Assembly: GCF_019279795.1 (NCBI RefSeq)
Contig: NC_056745.1
Coordinates: 508,095,579 to 508,159,578, forward strand
From: Protopterus annectens
Taxonomy: Eukaryota > Chordata > Ceratodontiformes > Protopteridae
Length of the DNA: 64,000 nt
Direction of reading: 5' to 3'
The notes below the pieces were generated by a model, which was given only the letters and a program-made list of their open reading frames with translations, was not told the DNA's origin and did not search any database. Every line of letters starts with the position of its first letter. Within the stretch, counting starts at the first letter, position 1. Shown here piece after piece: positions 51,281-62,058 of this stretch. The position numbers and the translations under genes are program-made.

Positions 51281-52929
51281 TTGCCACTGACGGCCCCTGT
51301 AGGCACCCCTTGATTGACCTCTGCCTCTTGGGCGTCTATTTCTGCCGCTCTGTGCTCTGGTGGTGTCTGGAAAGGACCAATTCTTTGAAGGCCAATTTCT
51401 GCTGAACCTCGGAGGTTGGACCTGCAGAAAATCCTTGACTGTTTGCACAGATTTTGCTTTTCTTCCACTTTCTTTAGTACCTCCTGTGCAGGGAGCCAAA
51501 TAAACTTTGTTTCTCCATAGGGGCATCTAGGAGTTTAGACTTAACATGGTCTGGCAAGGATTGCTCTTTTAGCCAGGCATGCCTTCGAATCACTGCTCCA
51601 GTCACAGCTGATCTAAATGAAGCCTCCAGTGTATCATAGCCACATTTTAAAAAATGATTACTGACCTGCTGAGAATTGTGTACCAACTCCTGAAGGGACT
51701 TACGGTCTAAAGGTTCAGGAGAGGAAAGTTTTTTATTCAGCTGATCTAACAAAAATTCCTGGTACTGTATCATGTGAAATTGACAGTTTAAAGCCCTGGC
51801 AGAAAGAGTAGCAGATGTATAAACTTTTTTACCCCATCTCTCTAATGCTCTTGATTCTCTTTCAGAGGGTAGGGGTTTTTTGGCAGAGGCAGCTGCAACA
51901 TCCTTGGGGCCCTGAGAAATGGTTTCTGGGTCTGCAGCGTAGGCCTTTGTACAAGTGGAAATGAGAATCCGGGACCCTGTAATATCTGTCAGGTTTGGCA
52001 GGGGCCGGGGGAAGAGAATCAGGGGCTGAACAGGCATCACTGTATGCATCATCAACAACTGAAAGTACAGGTGGTATGGCTAGAGGCCTATGCTGTAAGT
52101 GTAAGAAAGTCCTTAGCCTTTTCCTAGAATCAGAAAAATCCTGACCCTGCCATTGGAAATGTTCCCTCATTGAATGTAGTGTTTCCCCAAATGAAAATTC
52201 TTCTGGGGGGGGAGGCAGAAGGAATGGAGTCTTCTGCATCCGAATCCTCATAAGGCGAGTATGGTCCTTCCTGATGGTCTGATAAATCTGATCCATCCGA
52301 GGAATAGTCAGAGGAAAGAGGTTCAGGGGGTTCAGTCCTAGGCCTTGAGGAAGGTCTGTGAGGGGGAGCGTTTGAAGGTAAGGCCTTGGAAAGTTTAGCT
52401 GCTTTAGCCCTGGAGAAGGCCTTAATAGACATAGAAGCAGGGGGTCTAGCTGCCCCACGTGCAGGAGTAGAAATGTCCAATGGAATGGTGTCGGACAATT
52501 CTTGTGTGCCTGCTTCTTCGGTAGGAATTTCTGTAGCCGACTCAGCCGGGGCCTCGGTCGTCGGAGGCATGCTTGCGGCCGAAGGAAGAACCGAGGACTC
52601 GGTTTCAGCCGAAACCGAGACACTCGCGGTAGGCCTAACCGTGGTTTCAGCCGAAACCGCGGGCCGCAAGTGTCGGTCCTTTTCCTTGCGTTTTTTTAGC
52701 TAAATGAGTAGTCAGGAGTCTCCGACGGCATTTTATATGCAAAAGCGGGACCAAAAAACTCTTCTGCAAACTCCGACCGACGTCTAAGTGTCCGTCGGTT
52801 GAAGGAGGCACAGGCTAAACAAGCTGATACGTCGTGGTCTGGGCCAAAGCAAGGAAGGCAGTATGAGTGGAAATCCTTATGAGGTATTTGTTTCCCACAA
52901 GTTAAACAATTATTTACTTTTTCTGACAT
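51215..52929 (-). pseudogene. A5 gag, frameshifted
   Basis: The ATG at 52929 starts MSEKVNNCLTCGKQIPHKD; Cys/His cluster CLTC, CLPCFGPDHD, CLAC. The frame breaks near 52710 by one extra base (tagtcaggag), at the C8 run near 52205 shared with A1 and A4, and near 51490. It also lacks about 100 bp present in A1 (the segment for SQILSLAEDLISLIRG), accounting for its shorter length. Ends TSTGQTQ. Confidence 0.85.
52639..52662. repeat. imperfect 24-bp palindrome in A5 gag
   Basis: Same sequence as A4 at 47581. The neighbouring 20-bp unit tcggtttcagccgaaaccga near 52600 is nearly symmetric too. Confidence 0.85.
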
Positions 52930-53087
52930 TGGCTGAGGCAAGAAAGAGACCCCAACGGGGTACTTAGCTTTTTTAGAAGTCTTCGGTAGCTGAAATCTCT
53001 GGATCTGACCGACCGGCACTTGCGAACAGCTTCTGCTTCGGGCACCGCGCGACAAGAAAGACTGAGGAAAATGTAGTCGGCTGATGC

Positions 53088-53094
53088 CTTTATA
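53088..53094 (-). promoter_or_regulatory. TATA box in the A5 5' terminal repeat
   Basis: TATAAAG on the minus strand upstream of CCTCAGTC and the gag ATG at 52929. Confidence 0.55.
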
Positions 53095-53230
53095 CCCCAG
53101 GAGCTATGACGTCGGGTGAAGTGCGACATCAGCCGAGGCCAGACCCAGACTTTGGAATCCGGCCGACCGAGGGCAGCCTGAGGCAGGACAACCCATATGT
53201 TATGACTGCAGATGCATCCTTGAAGGACAT

Positions 53231-53352
53231 GCACAGGCTAAACAAGCTGATACGTCGTGGTCTGGGCCTAAGCAAGGAAGGCAGTAAGAGTGGAAATCCT
53301 TATGAGGTATTTGTTTCCCACAAGTTAAACAATTATTTACTTTGTTTGACAT
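53231..53352 (-). pseudogene. A4 gag, N-terminal fragment
   Basis: The ATG at 53352 opens MSNKVNNCLTCGKQIPHKD; the fragment carries the full Cys/His cluster (CLPCLGPDHD, CLACA) and stops at the A5 border, continuing at 47740. Confidence 0.85.
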
Positions 53353-53510
53353 CGGCTGAGGCAAGAAAGAGTCCCCAATGGGGTACTTAGCTTTTTTAGA
53401 AGTCTTCGGTAGCTGAAATCTCTGGATCTGACCGACCGGCACTTGCGAACAGCTTCTGCTTCGGGCACCGCGCGGCAAGAAAGACTGGGGAAAATGGCGT
53501 CGGCTGATGC

Positions 53511-53517
53511 CTTTATA
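53511..53517 (-). promoter_or_regulatory. TATA box in the A4 5' terminal repeat
   Basis: TATAAAG on the minus strand, about 160 nt upstream of the A4 gag ATG. Confidence 0.55.
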
Positions 53518-53653
53518 CCCCAGGGGCTATGACGTCGGGTTAAGTGCGACATCCGCCGAGGCCAGACCCAGACTTTGGAATCCGGCCGACCGAGGGCTGC
53601 CTGAAGCAGGACAACCCATATGTTATGACTGCAGATGCATCCTTGAAGGACAT

Positions 53654-53676
53654 CAATTATTTACTTTATCTGACAT
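53654..53676 (-). pseudogene. A3 gag, first codons
   Basis: MSDKVNN coding sequence from the ATG at 53676, cut by A4 at 53653/53654; continues at 42590 with the Cys cluster. Confidence 0.8.
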
Positions 53677-53832
53677 CGGCTGAGGCAAGAAAGAGTCCCC
53701 AACGGGGTACTTAGCTTTTTCGAAGTCTTCGGTAGCTGAATCAAAGGAGCTGGCCGACCTGCACTTGCGAACTGCTTCTACTTCGGGCACCGCGCGGCAA
53801 GAAAGACTGAGGAAGATGGCGTCGGCTGATGC

Positions 53833-53839
53833 TTTTATA
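53833..53839 (-). promoter_or_regulatory. TATA box in the A3 5' terminal repeat
   Basis: TATAAAA on the minus strand, the same variant as in the A3 3' repeat (37492), showing that the two repeats of one element share their private changes. Confidence 0.55.
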
Positions 53840-53976
53840 CCCCAGACGCTCTGACGTCAGGGAAAGTGCGACATCAGCCGAGGCCAGACCCAGACTTTGG
53901 AATCCGTCCGACCGAGGGGCTGCCTGAGGCAGGACAACCCATATGTTATGACTGCAGATGCATCCTTGAAGGACAT

Positions 53977-54689
53977 CTAAAAAAGACAAGCCTGGGACTT
54001 GGCGGGGCAGGAGTATGTGAGGAAGTAGGCCTCAGAGCCATAAAGGCGTGAAAAAGTGACTGAGAAAATGCTTGCCAATCAGACTGATCTTCTGTTGGGG
54101 GAGATAAATGCCTAGTCTTTTGTTTCCTTTTGAGAGGAGTATTATGAATAGCCTGAGAGGCTAAGGGCCTGGAATCAGCTGTTATGCCTGGTGTTGTAGC
54201 ACCTTCCTCGAAGCAGGTAATGGCAGCCATACGGGTGATCCATGTTCCCCCTCGACACTGATGGAGACCGCAATCGCAGAAACCTCTGCACACGTGCTGG
54301 CTGGAGAAGCAAGGGCAGCATCCGAAATGGTAACCTCCTAAGTCTCCATTCCTATCAGACATTCCTCAGCCCCTAGACCGGAAGCTGGTGGGACACCAGA
54401 AGTCAGAGGCACAGCATCAGGCCTAGAGACCTTGGCCTTATTTTTAGGCAGTTCTGCCTGGGCAGCAGACACAGGATCCATACCAACGGGAAAGGCGCTT
54501 TGGACATTGGTCTTCTACACACAATGTGAGGGCTGCCAGACCGCTGTGCAGGGTCTTAGGGAAGAAAGCCTGGCAGATTTTACACATTGTATGTTCGTGG
54601 GACAGCCCTAAGCAAAACAAGCAGAGGTCATGTGTATCTTTGTGCGGAATTTGCCAACCGCACTTACATTTTCCCTTCTTAGAAGACAT
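53977..54689 (-). pseudogene. B3 gag, N-terminal part
   Basis: The ATG at 54689 opens MSSKKGKCKCGWQIPHKDTH, with the Cys/His cluster CKC, CLFCLGLSHEHTMCKIC intact. After a frameshift, QSDWQAFSQSLFHAFMALRP (53946-54362) parallels the B1 gag. The fragment ends at the A3 border and continues at 37323. Confidence 0.78.
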
Positions 54690-54926
54690 GGATGGATTCA
54701 GCTAACAGATAAACAGCAACCTTAGCTTAGCCTAGAAAAAAATAAGGAAAGATTCTCCAATGGGGCACATCTTTAATGCAGTCAGTAGTGCGGAGCAGAA
54801 CGAGTAAGCTGACATTCGACTGCGGCACAAGTTCTGAGGTCTGTGTGCGTGGACGTATGGTCCAGGGTGTGATGTCCCACGCACCTTACAGCAGCCAGGC
54901 TAAGCTTTTGTATAAGAGCAGGATGT

Positions 54927-57557
54927 TCACATAGCCTGAGGTGGAGAATCACACAAGAGAGAATACAGCAACATGAGAACAGAAGGACATCGGGTAATTC
55001 TGGTGCTCTTTGTTTTGTGGATTTGCAGGAGGTCCATCAGAGTGGGGTTTGACAATGCCCTATATACCAGGCATAGATCTCCCCTCAAAAGCCTGTAGGA
55101 GACAGAATACAGGGATAAGGGCTTCAGGCAGTCTGCATAGGGTATTTTACTTGCACTCTGAATTCTTTTAGTGACAAACCTCTGTGGATGTTCCAACTGT
55201 TGGATATGCCTGGTTAGGTACATACCAAAGAGGGCAATGTACTCAATGATATGTCTGATGAATGCCTAACACAGTGGAACAATGACTTCCTTGCACTTAG
55301 ATGCCATACCTTTGTTTATAAGTTGTGTAATACAAAATGGTTTCCTCACCACTGTAGACACATGATGGTCAAAGGATAGATTACTTTCTACGTGTGTCCC
55401 CCAGTACCTGACTACTGAGTCAACTCTAAGGGGTGTGTTGTCAATATGATGGTTACCAGGGATGGATGACTTCCCAAAGGATACTATTATGCATTTCTTG
55501 GGATTTAGTTTTAGTCCATGGCTCCAACACCAGTTATTTGTGTCAGTCCCTGCCCGAGAACATGTGTGTCAGTGTGAGATTCAATGATGGCTCCTAATTT
55601 GCAATCATCTGCAAATTTAGTCAGCCAGAGACCACTGACATTGGCCTTGACTTCTGAGAAGTAAATGCCAAAAAGGAGCAGTCCAAGGACTGATCCCTGA
55701 AGGACTCCACTTGTGACTGGCCCCTTTGTAGAAGGGGACTTGCCACTTCTAACTTCCTGGGTCCTGTCTGTGAGCCAGTTGGCTATCTACCGGGTGACAT
55801 ACGGGTTTGTAATTAATCTCTTGAGTTTGTCAACAATGCCCGAGTGGGGTATTGTGTCAAATGCCTTGGCCAGGTCAAGATAGGCAGTGTGAACAATTTT
55901 TCCCTCATCCACTGTTTTGGTGACTTTCTCAAAGAAGTCCACCATGTTCAGTAGGCATGATCTGCCCTTGATGAAATTAAACTGGGTTTGGTCCAGTGTC
56001 TGGAGGTTTACTACATATCTATCAATCATCTCCATGATAATTCTTTCTATGGCTTTACATATTAGACTAGTGAGACTTACGGGTCTGTAGATGGCCCACC
56101 TTTGTGCAGAGGGATTACTGCTACCTTTCTCCATTCATGAGGCATGAAACCTGTTTGGAGGCTACAGTTAAATAGCACTTCCAGAAGAAATGATAGTTCA
56201 CGTTTCATGCAATTTAGAATGCATCCTGGGATATTGTCTGGGCCCACTGATGCAGTGTTCTTGGTCTTACAAAGAGCATTAAGGGCCTGTTCCCTAGTGA
56301 TAGTAGGGGGGAGTTATATTTGATACTTCCTGAGGGAAGGTTGAGGAGGAGAGAAGGGTACAGTTGGAGCTATATTTATCAGCCAGGAGGTTTGCTGTGT
56401 CTTCTGGCACAGTACAGGTGGCTCCACTTACAATGAGCTCTGCACACAACTGTGCATTACCTTTGCGTTAGCTGACATAGCTAAAGAATGCTTTGTGCTA
56501 GTCCTTGGCCTGGGAGGTCAAACTTACCTCATATTTGGCTTTGGTAGTCTATTTGTCCTCAGAGTTGTTTTGTTTAGTTTGATGAGAGTGCTTTAATCCT
56601 GCTGGGTGCTGCATCTCCTAATTTTAGCTATGATGTTCTTACTCCTGTTATACAGCCTACTGATTTTGTGATTCCATCAAGATGATTTTTTTTTTTTTTT
56701 TTGAATTAGTGCTGTACTTCTTCCTGGTGGGTACAGCTGCCTCAATGTAGCTATTAACATGTTTGTAGAGGGTTTCTGAACAGTTCTGCACAGGCAGCAG
56801 TGTTCTCAAGGTTTATGGGGGCTTGAAATTTTGCCAGGTTCTCACTTAATAGCAAGACTCTAGGTTTAGCTGGGGGTCCAGATTTTATTTTTACTTCACA
56901 GGAGACCATTTTGTGGTCTGACCTTACCAGGGAAGGCATTACAGTAGGGGTGAGCAGCACTCTCCATATTACTGAGGACCAGATCCAGTATGGTTGCACC
57001 CCTAGTTGGTGTACTGTCTATCTGGTCCAGGGAATTTGAGTTTACAAAATCCAGGAATCTCTGTGCAAGTATGTTTGGTGTCATACAGGATTCCCAATTA
57101 ATAGTGGGGTAATTAAAGTCACCCGTGAATATGGTATTGGGTTGGATGGTTAGTGTTTCAAATAAGTTTAAATACATGGTATGGGTTTCCTGAGTCATAC
57201 AGGGGGACCTATAGCTTGCAAGGAAGTGGTATTGGATTTTGCTATGGTGATTTGAACATGGAGCAGGTCAAGTGCATTGTCCCGTTTGACCAGACTTGAA
57301 GTATATTTATCTTTGATGTAAATAGAGACACCTCCACCTTTAGTCCCTGCCTGTGAAGTATTTGGCCTAAATGTGTGGAAGGCATTATAAACTAGCACTG
57401 TCGGTGTGGTCTCCGTGGGTTTAAACCATGTCTCAGTGACCGCACAGATGCCAGAGTTCTCTACGGTAAAGACAGTTTCTAGAGAGTGGAGTTTTTTGTT
57501 TAGACTTCTAGCATTGAGCAGTAATACCTTTAGATTTTCTTGGTTTTGACTTGCCAT
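54927..57557 (-). pseudogene. LINE copy 3 ORF2 remnant
   Basis: Endonuclease: LKVLLLNARSLNKKLHSLE, SGICAVTETWFKPTETTP and GGGVSIYIKDKYTSSLVKRD (57195-57557); TIFTGDFNYPTINWESC (56896-57198). RT: YRPVSLTSLICKAIERIIM, TQFNFIKGRSCLLNMVDFFE and TAYLDLAKAFDTIPHSGI (55787-56134). C-terminus: MYLTRHIQQLEHPQRFVTKR and LLRGDLCLVYRALSNPTLM (54927-55223). Many breaks between. Confidence 0.82.
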
Positions 57558-57699
57558 GTCAGAAGTACTTTCAGTTTGGCACTGCCTAAAAAGGGCATTA
57601 TGGGGGAAGACAATATTTTAGCTAATATTCAAAGGCCTAGAGGCAAGAGGTGCAGACCATCTCTGCCCAAACAGCATGACCATCTCCTTCCATGCTGAC

Positions 57700-58492
57700 A
57701 AATATTGCACCCCCTTAGAATGACACCAGAAACCAGAAACTAAGACAAGTCAATCATCTTTTGTTCATATTGTAGCATCATCTTTGGAGAATGCAAAATG
57801 CTGCTCTATGCTCATACCAGCCAGAGACACACAATCCAAGAGCTCCATGATGTCTCTCTCCATATAGTCTAGGGCGGTACATCTCGGGTCACTTACTCCC
57901 ACATGGACTATGACTAAGTCATATTGGTAATTGTAGTCCAATGACCAGAGTGCCTGCGTAATGTGGCGGATCCTAGCCCCTGATAATTAACTGACCATGA
58001 CTTTCTCCTTACTCAGCCTGGTGAGAGTGACATCAGTGTGCCTCATGATGGAATCTCCAATGATTATAGTATTGTATTTGTTAGTGGCTTACCTTATGGG
58101 CTTATAGGTAGAGGCTCCATGAAATGTAGCTCTATGTGTTGATGGGGTGTTGTTTTGAAATAGTGCATTTGGGGCTGCCGAGGGTATTTGTTATGCGTAC
58201 TTCATCTAGGAGGCTTGTGGTTTAGGATGGTTACAATTAAGTGCCTCAGCATATATGGATTGATACGTCTGCTTTGAATTGTGCATGATGGGTGCAGCGT
58301 ATTGACATTAGGAGTACTTTTATGCGAGAGCTTTGCCTCCAGTGACATTGTGTAAATACACCTCTCACACACCAGATCAGTTTGCATGAGAATTAGTTTG
58401 TTGTCAGTAAACATGAGGCAATTTCTACATTGCCTCAGGATACCCATATCCACCAAGCCGGTAACGGAGACAGTAGGAAAGTTCATATCCAT
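57700..58492 (-). pseudogene. LINE copy 3 ORF1 remnant: Cys-rich N-terminus and esterase trace
   Basis: The frame 58202-58492 begins MDMNFPTVSVTGLVDMG and holds CRNCLMFTDNKLIL...LVCERC, a CxxC...CxxC zinc-ribbon-like motif also present in LINE copy 2. Further down, about 57870-57960, the esterase GxND region is recognisable on the minus strand (VHVGVSDPRC-like), decayed. Confidence 0.65.
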
Positions 58493-58560
58493 GACAGCAG
58501 ACCTTTTTTTATCAATTTGAGAGTTGGAGTGAGAATATCAATCACTGTCAGGAGTATCCG

Positions 58561-60668
58561 GTTTGCAACTATGGGATACAGTGTTCGTCACTGCAAACTA
58601 GTTGTCCTGTGTGCAGCCAGGTATTGGAGAAATTTAAATTGTGCTTTTATACCAAAATGTCACTCTGGGTGTCAGTCTATACAGAGCACTGCCAAATGCT
58701 TAAGGGGAAACTAATACATAGACCCTGAAAACTTAAGGATGAAGTATTTAGGCAGATAATCTCAAGTTAGAAACAAATCAAGCAGTACTTAAAGAAAACA
58801 AAGAATTAACTTGTCAAGAATAATGAAAAGAGGGTAATCGCATGAATGGCTACTGTCTAGCTACTACTAATGCTGGTCTCACCACAGCTTCACTCTGTTG
58901 GAATACATATAATGCTCCTTTGCTTCTTTTCTCACCAGAAGCAAAATGTTGGCACCAATTCCAACATGAGAAGCAGGCCACAGCCTGTTTACTGATCCAC
59001 AGTCTTGTCCCAAATGATGCAACGGTTTGGAGGCTTGTAGCCTTTTCCTGGTAGATGCCTTGAATAGCAACCAGACCAATCAGGAACGTTAAGCACACTC
59101 GCTTACTAACCAGAAACAGTCAGAAATCAATGCACTCTGCACCTTCTCTCACCAGAACCTGAATATAAGCACAGGTTCCAAAGTGTCACTTATAAAACAG
59201 TTATTAGGCTTTCTGGTGATTGGTAGTCTCCATGAAATAATGTCCCTGTACTCTTCCTATCACCAGGAAAAAACAGAAGCAATAATTCCAAGATGACTAC
59301 TGAGAGGAAGAATGTGGGCTCTCCAATAACTGGTGGTCTTGTAATAGATGTTTAAAGATAAGATGAAAAAAATTGTTTATCCTAAACACTGCTGTGTAAA
59401 CTAAGCAGTTGGATAACAAAGTGGGTAACACAGTTTTAGCTAAGTAGAGAGAGTCACTATTTTTAAGAGAGCAAGATAGATTGAAAGGGGGTGGACATAT
59501 TTGTATTCTGGTACTATGGAAATAGTGGGATGGACAATAAATAGTTTAAGGGGAGTAGTTTCACAAAATGATAGTTTTGTGCTTACTCACACCATCCAGT
59601 GAAGTAGCTATATGGTCAAACTGACATATGGGGCATGCGACTAGAAAGACAGTGGTGTTCAAGAACAGAACAGTAACAGGATTAGAGTGTGGGAAAATCT
59701 GACTCAACAGACACAGCTGTGGTCTCTTTTCAAACTGTAATATGCAATTAAAAGTAAATTACAAGAAAAAAACAGTGCAAAGAAAAAAATTCACAGTATA
59801 CACAGAAAAAGGCAATAAAGTATACAAAGTACAAGAAATCAAAAGCAAACTAACCTTTCCCTCACAGCAAGCTGTGGCAGAGTCTGGGTGAGCTTCTCTC
59901 TATTACTCTGACATCCTAATGGAACCCTGGCAAAACTCTGCTTACTCTTGCTATGGACATTGCCAGCCATTTTCTTTTCCTAGCAATGAGGTAGGTCAGA
60001 GCTTTTCTTTCCAGTACCTGTGCTGAACTGGCTCATAGGCTTTACTGATCAAGAACAGCTGACTGCTGTTATTCAAACCCGGTTAACTGCATACTAAAAT
60101 TGGTGAAAGTGAACAGCAGCCACCACACCTGAAAGCAAATTACTTCCTACACTGATACATCAAGATATGGACTGGCATACAGTAGATTCAGACCTTGACG
60201 AATGCTTTCCTATTACACAAGATGCACTTTTGTTGCAAAAAGCTGGTGAGATGTATGCTATCTGCCTTCATATGAATAAAGAGGCCAAACCTTTTTTTGA
60301 CCACACTGGCTTTGTCATACTTTCACACAACAGAAATTCCAGCATCTCAGTTTAAGAACAGAAGGTGGATTAATCATGTTGATTGCCAAGGGCTCAGCCA
60401 GTGATATTTCCCCAAAGCAGTAACAAAATAAAAAAGTATCTCAGATAAATTGTTCTAACATCTTTTACTGTTACCATAATAAATGCCAATATCACATAAA
60501 AATCAACACACAACTTTTTACCACTAGCAAGTCAGAGCATGCAGGCTATACTAATATAGAAAACAGCTTTTTTTTTTTTTTTTAATTAAAACTGAAAGAA
60601 TGTTTAGTAACAGTTCTCTACAATGCACTCATTTCTTTGATCCATTGCCATTACTGAAATGTTCATAC
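58561..60668. other. intron of CCT2, no gene recognised
   Basis: AT-rich sequence without convincing coding potential on either strand. Three diverged related segments, each with a caccag motif followed by an aattcc or ggttcc motif, start near 58900, 59120 and 59235. A run of T (60569-60584) lies just past the exon. No CCT2 exon was recognised here. Confidence 0.55.
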
Positions 60669-60871
60669 CTTCATCTAAGTAGGAATCCACCAGACTCCCT
60701 CCAAGCTTCTTAATGACGTGAATGGCTTCCAAGTTACCAGACCCTTTCAGCCGCAGGACAGCCTGAACTGCCAGATTAGCAAAGTGATCTTTATGATGAG
60801 TTAACAACTTTGAAGACAATGTGGTCCTTGCAATGTTCATAAGATCTTCGTTAAACCTGACCTCATCAGCC
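60669..60871 (-). CDS. CCT2: CCT2 exon (T-complex protein 1 subunit beta), internal
   Basis: Part of the beta subunit of the cytosolic chaperonin TRiC/CCT, which folds actin, tubulin and other proteins in an ATP-driven double ring. The exon encodes 67 full codons plus one base at each end, with landmarks [30 protein letters not shown] and [15 protein letters not shown], near-identical to vertebrate CCT2 around residues 140-205 (equatorial to intermediate domain). Acceptor: ttaatctaacag before 60871. Donor: gtatga after 60669. The open frame continues into the intron, but those residues are not conserved. Neighbouring exons were not found in the window. It is the only host coding sequence I recognise and looks functional. 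Confidence 0.93.
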
Positions 60872-62044
60872 CTGTTAGATTAAACATTTGAGAAAAGCAA
60901 GAATATTTATTTACTTTAAGTCTGCTCACAATAGAGTCCCCTCACCAGCACTTGAAGCATGATCTACCTTTGGCATTCATAGCTGCCCCTCCAAGTTTCC
61001 ACAGGTGTGCAAAACAGATTATTTCACCAATATATAAAACAATGAACAGAATATACCGTCCTGTGGAAATGTCAGACAATGCATGCAAAATGTATCTGTG
61101 TAGCTCAAAGCCATTTCGAATAATGGTTGAAGGAATTTTAAAAACTCAAAACACATTAAAAATGTGTCCCATGACTTACACAACTGCAAGCCCAAAGATC
61201 AATGCCTTTTCTTTCTAGCAGTCTTAAGCAAGTAAACTCAAGTATCATTTCAAACAATCCGTGTCTAAAGTTACCTTATATTGTAAAAGCTGAGGGCAAG
61301 CATCACAGCAGCTAACTACAAATCAGTTTTGCATATATTCCATCACTTAACTGGCATACAGTCAACACTTTGTCTTCCATACTACGTGAAGCTACATTTA
61401 GCAAAATTACACATAGTAAAGCAAAGCCTGCAAACAAATCATATGGTAAATTCCTAACATGAGTACAGCCACTGTTGCAGTACTAAGTGTTGTGATTCCT
61501 GCCTGTAGAAGCCCAATGGCCAGTACAACTTAAGTATTCACATCTTTTTCTCTCTCTGCCTGGATGACTTCCTCCCTCTCAGACCTCAGGACAACACATG
61601 TATAAAGTCAGCTACTGTCATCATCTCATCTTTCCTACCCTTGCAAAGGAATCTAACTCAATAGTGCTAAGGCAAAACCCACTCTGGAGAAACCAGTCCA
61701 CAAGGGGGGGGGGTATGATTTCCCCAACAAGAACACCCCCAAAACTACCTCGCTAGATTGCTGCTAAACCCTCAGGAAAGGTGGTGCTGCACTCATGGGA
61801 AAAGAGGGTGATTTGGGTATCAAAAACATCTACACCAAGAGAAAACAGAACACTGTGGTAAGATCGCAGGCAACAAACCCAAAATATACAACAGAAGGCT
61901 ACAGAAGTCACTGAGAAAGAATGCTGATTTGGGTTTTCAAGGGAGGGAGCACTTTCCTCAAAGTGCTTTGCTTCAACATTAAATATCAATGCAATATCAC
62001 TATTCATTTCTGAACACTGACACAATCTGGCAACATCTGCACCT
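60872..62044. other. intron of CCT2, no gene recognised
   Basis: No exon or repeat end recognised. A run of nine G lies near 61705. The open frame at 61753-62025 on the minus strand has no features I can match. Confidence 0.5.
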
Positions 62045-62058
62045 GAAGGAGGATGGGA

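Larger units (their letters stand above)
47741..53230 (-). mobile_element. DIRS element A5 (5490 bp), innermost of the nest
   Basis: 3' terminal repeat about 47741-47950, complementary region 48139-48236, 5' repeat about 53051-53230, no insertion inside. YR is intact. RT/RNase H has no frameshift but three nonsense codons. gag is frameshifted. As the innermost element it must be the last of the nest to have inserted. Confidence 0.93.
42591..53653 (-). mobile_element. DIRS element A4 (5573 bp of its own), interrupted by A5
   Basis: Own DNA: 42591-47740 and 53231-53653. 3' terminal repeat about 42591-42800, complementary region 42988-43085, 5' repeat about 53474-53653. A5 lies in its gag between ggttgaaggaa and gcacaggctaaac, which rejoin exactly. 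YR is intact; RT/RNase H has two frameshifts; gag has several. Confidence 0.92.
37324..53976 (-). mobile_element. DIRS element A3 (5590 bp of its own), interrupted by A4
   Basis: Own DNA: 37324-42590 and 53654-53976. 3' terminal repeat about 37324-37535, complementary region 37720-37817, 5' repeat about 53796-53976. A4 sits in gag between cacaagttaaa and caattattta; these rejoin without gain or loss compared with the uninterrupted copies. RT/RNase H is open throughout; YR has a frameshift; gag is broken by A4. It is inserted in B3 gag between tatggaa and ctaaaaaag. Confidence 0.92.
32996..54915 (-). mobile_element. DIRS element B3, host of the A3-A4-A5 nest
   Basis: Own DNA is 32996-37323 and 53977 to about 54915. 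From its 3' side: complementary region (about 33023-33118), YR, RNase H, RT, gag. The 3' terminal repeat is missing because the sequence joins B2 near 32996. gag is split by A3 at 37323/53977 and starts at 54689. Decayed by many frameshifts. The 5' limit near 54915, where LINE copy 3 begins, is approximate. Confidence 0.8.
54920..58560 (-). mobile_element. CR1-type LINE (copy 3), 3' end missing, decayed
   Basis: Minus strand. Begins inside the ORF2 C-terminus at the B3 5' border, so the 3' UTR and octamer tail are absent. ORF2, esterase remnant and Cys-rich ORF1 start follow up to about 58560. A T-rich tract lies at 56687-56702. Heavily frameshifted. Confidence 0.8.

Noticed and set aside
60167..60355. 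A further CCT2 exon or small gene on the plus strand
   Set aside because: The translated sequence has no resemblance to CCT2 or any family I recognise, and lies on the opposite strand.
60604..60668. Open-frame extension of the CCT2 exon
   Set aside because: Sequence after the GTATGA donor does not match CCT2 and runs to a stop, so it is intronic.
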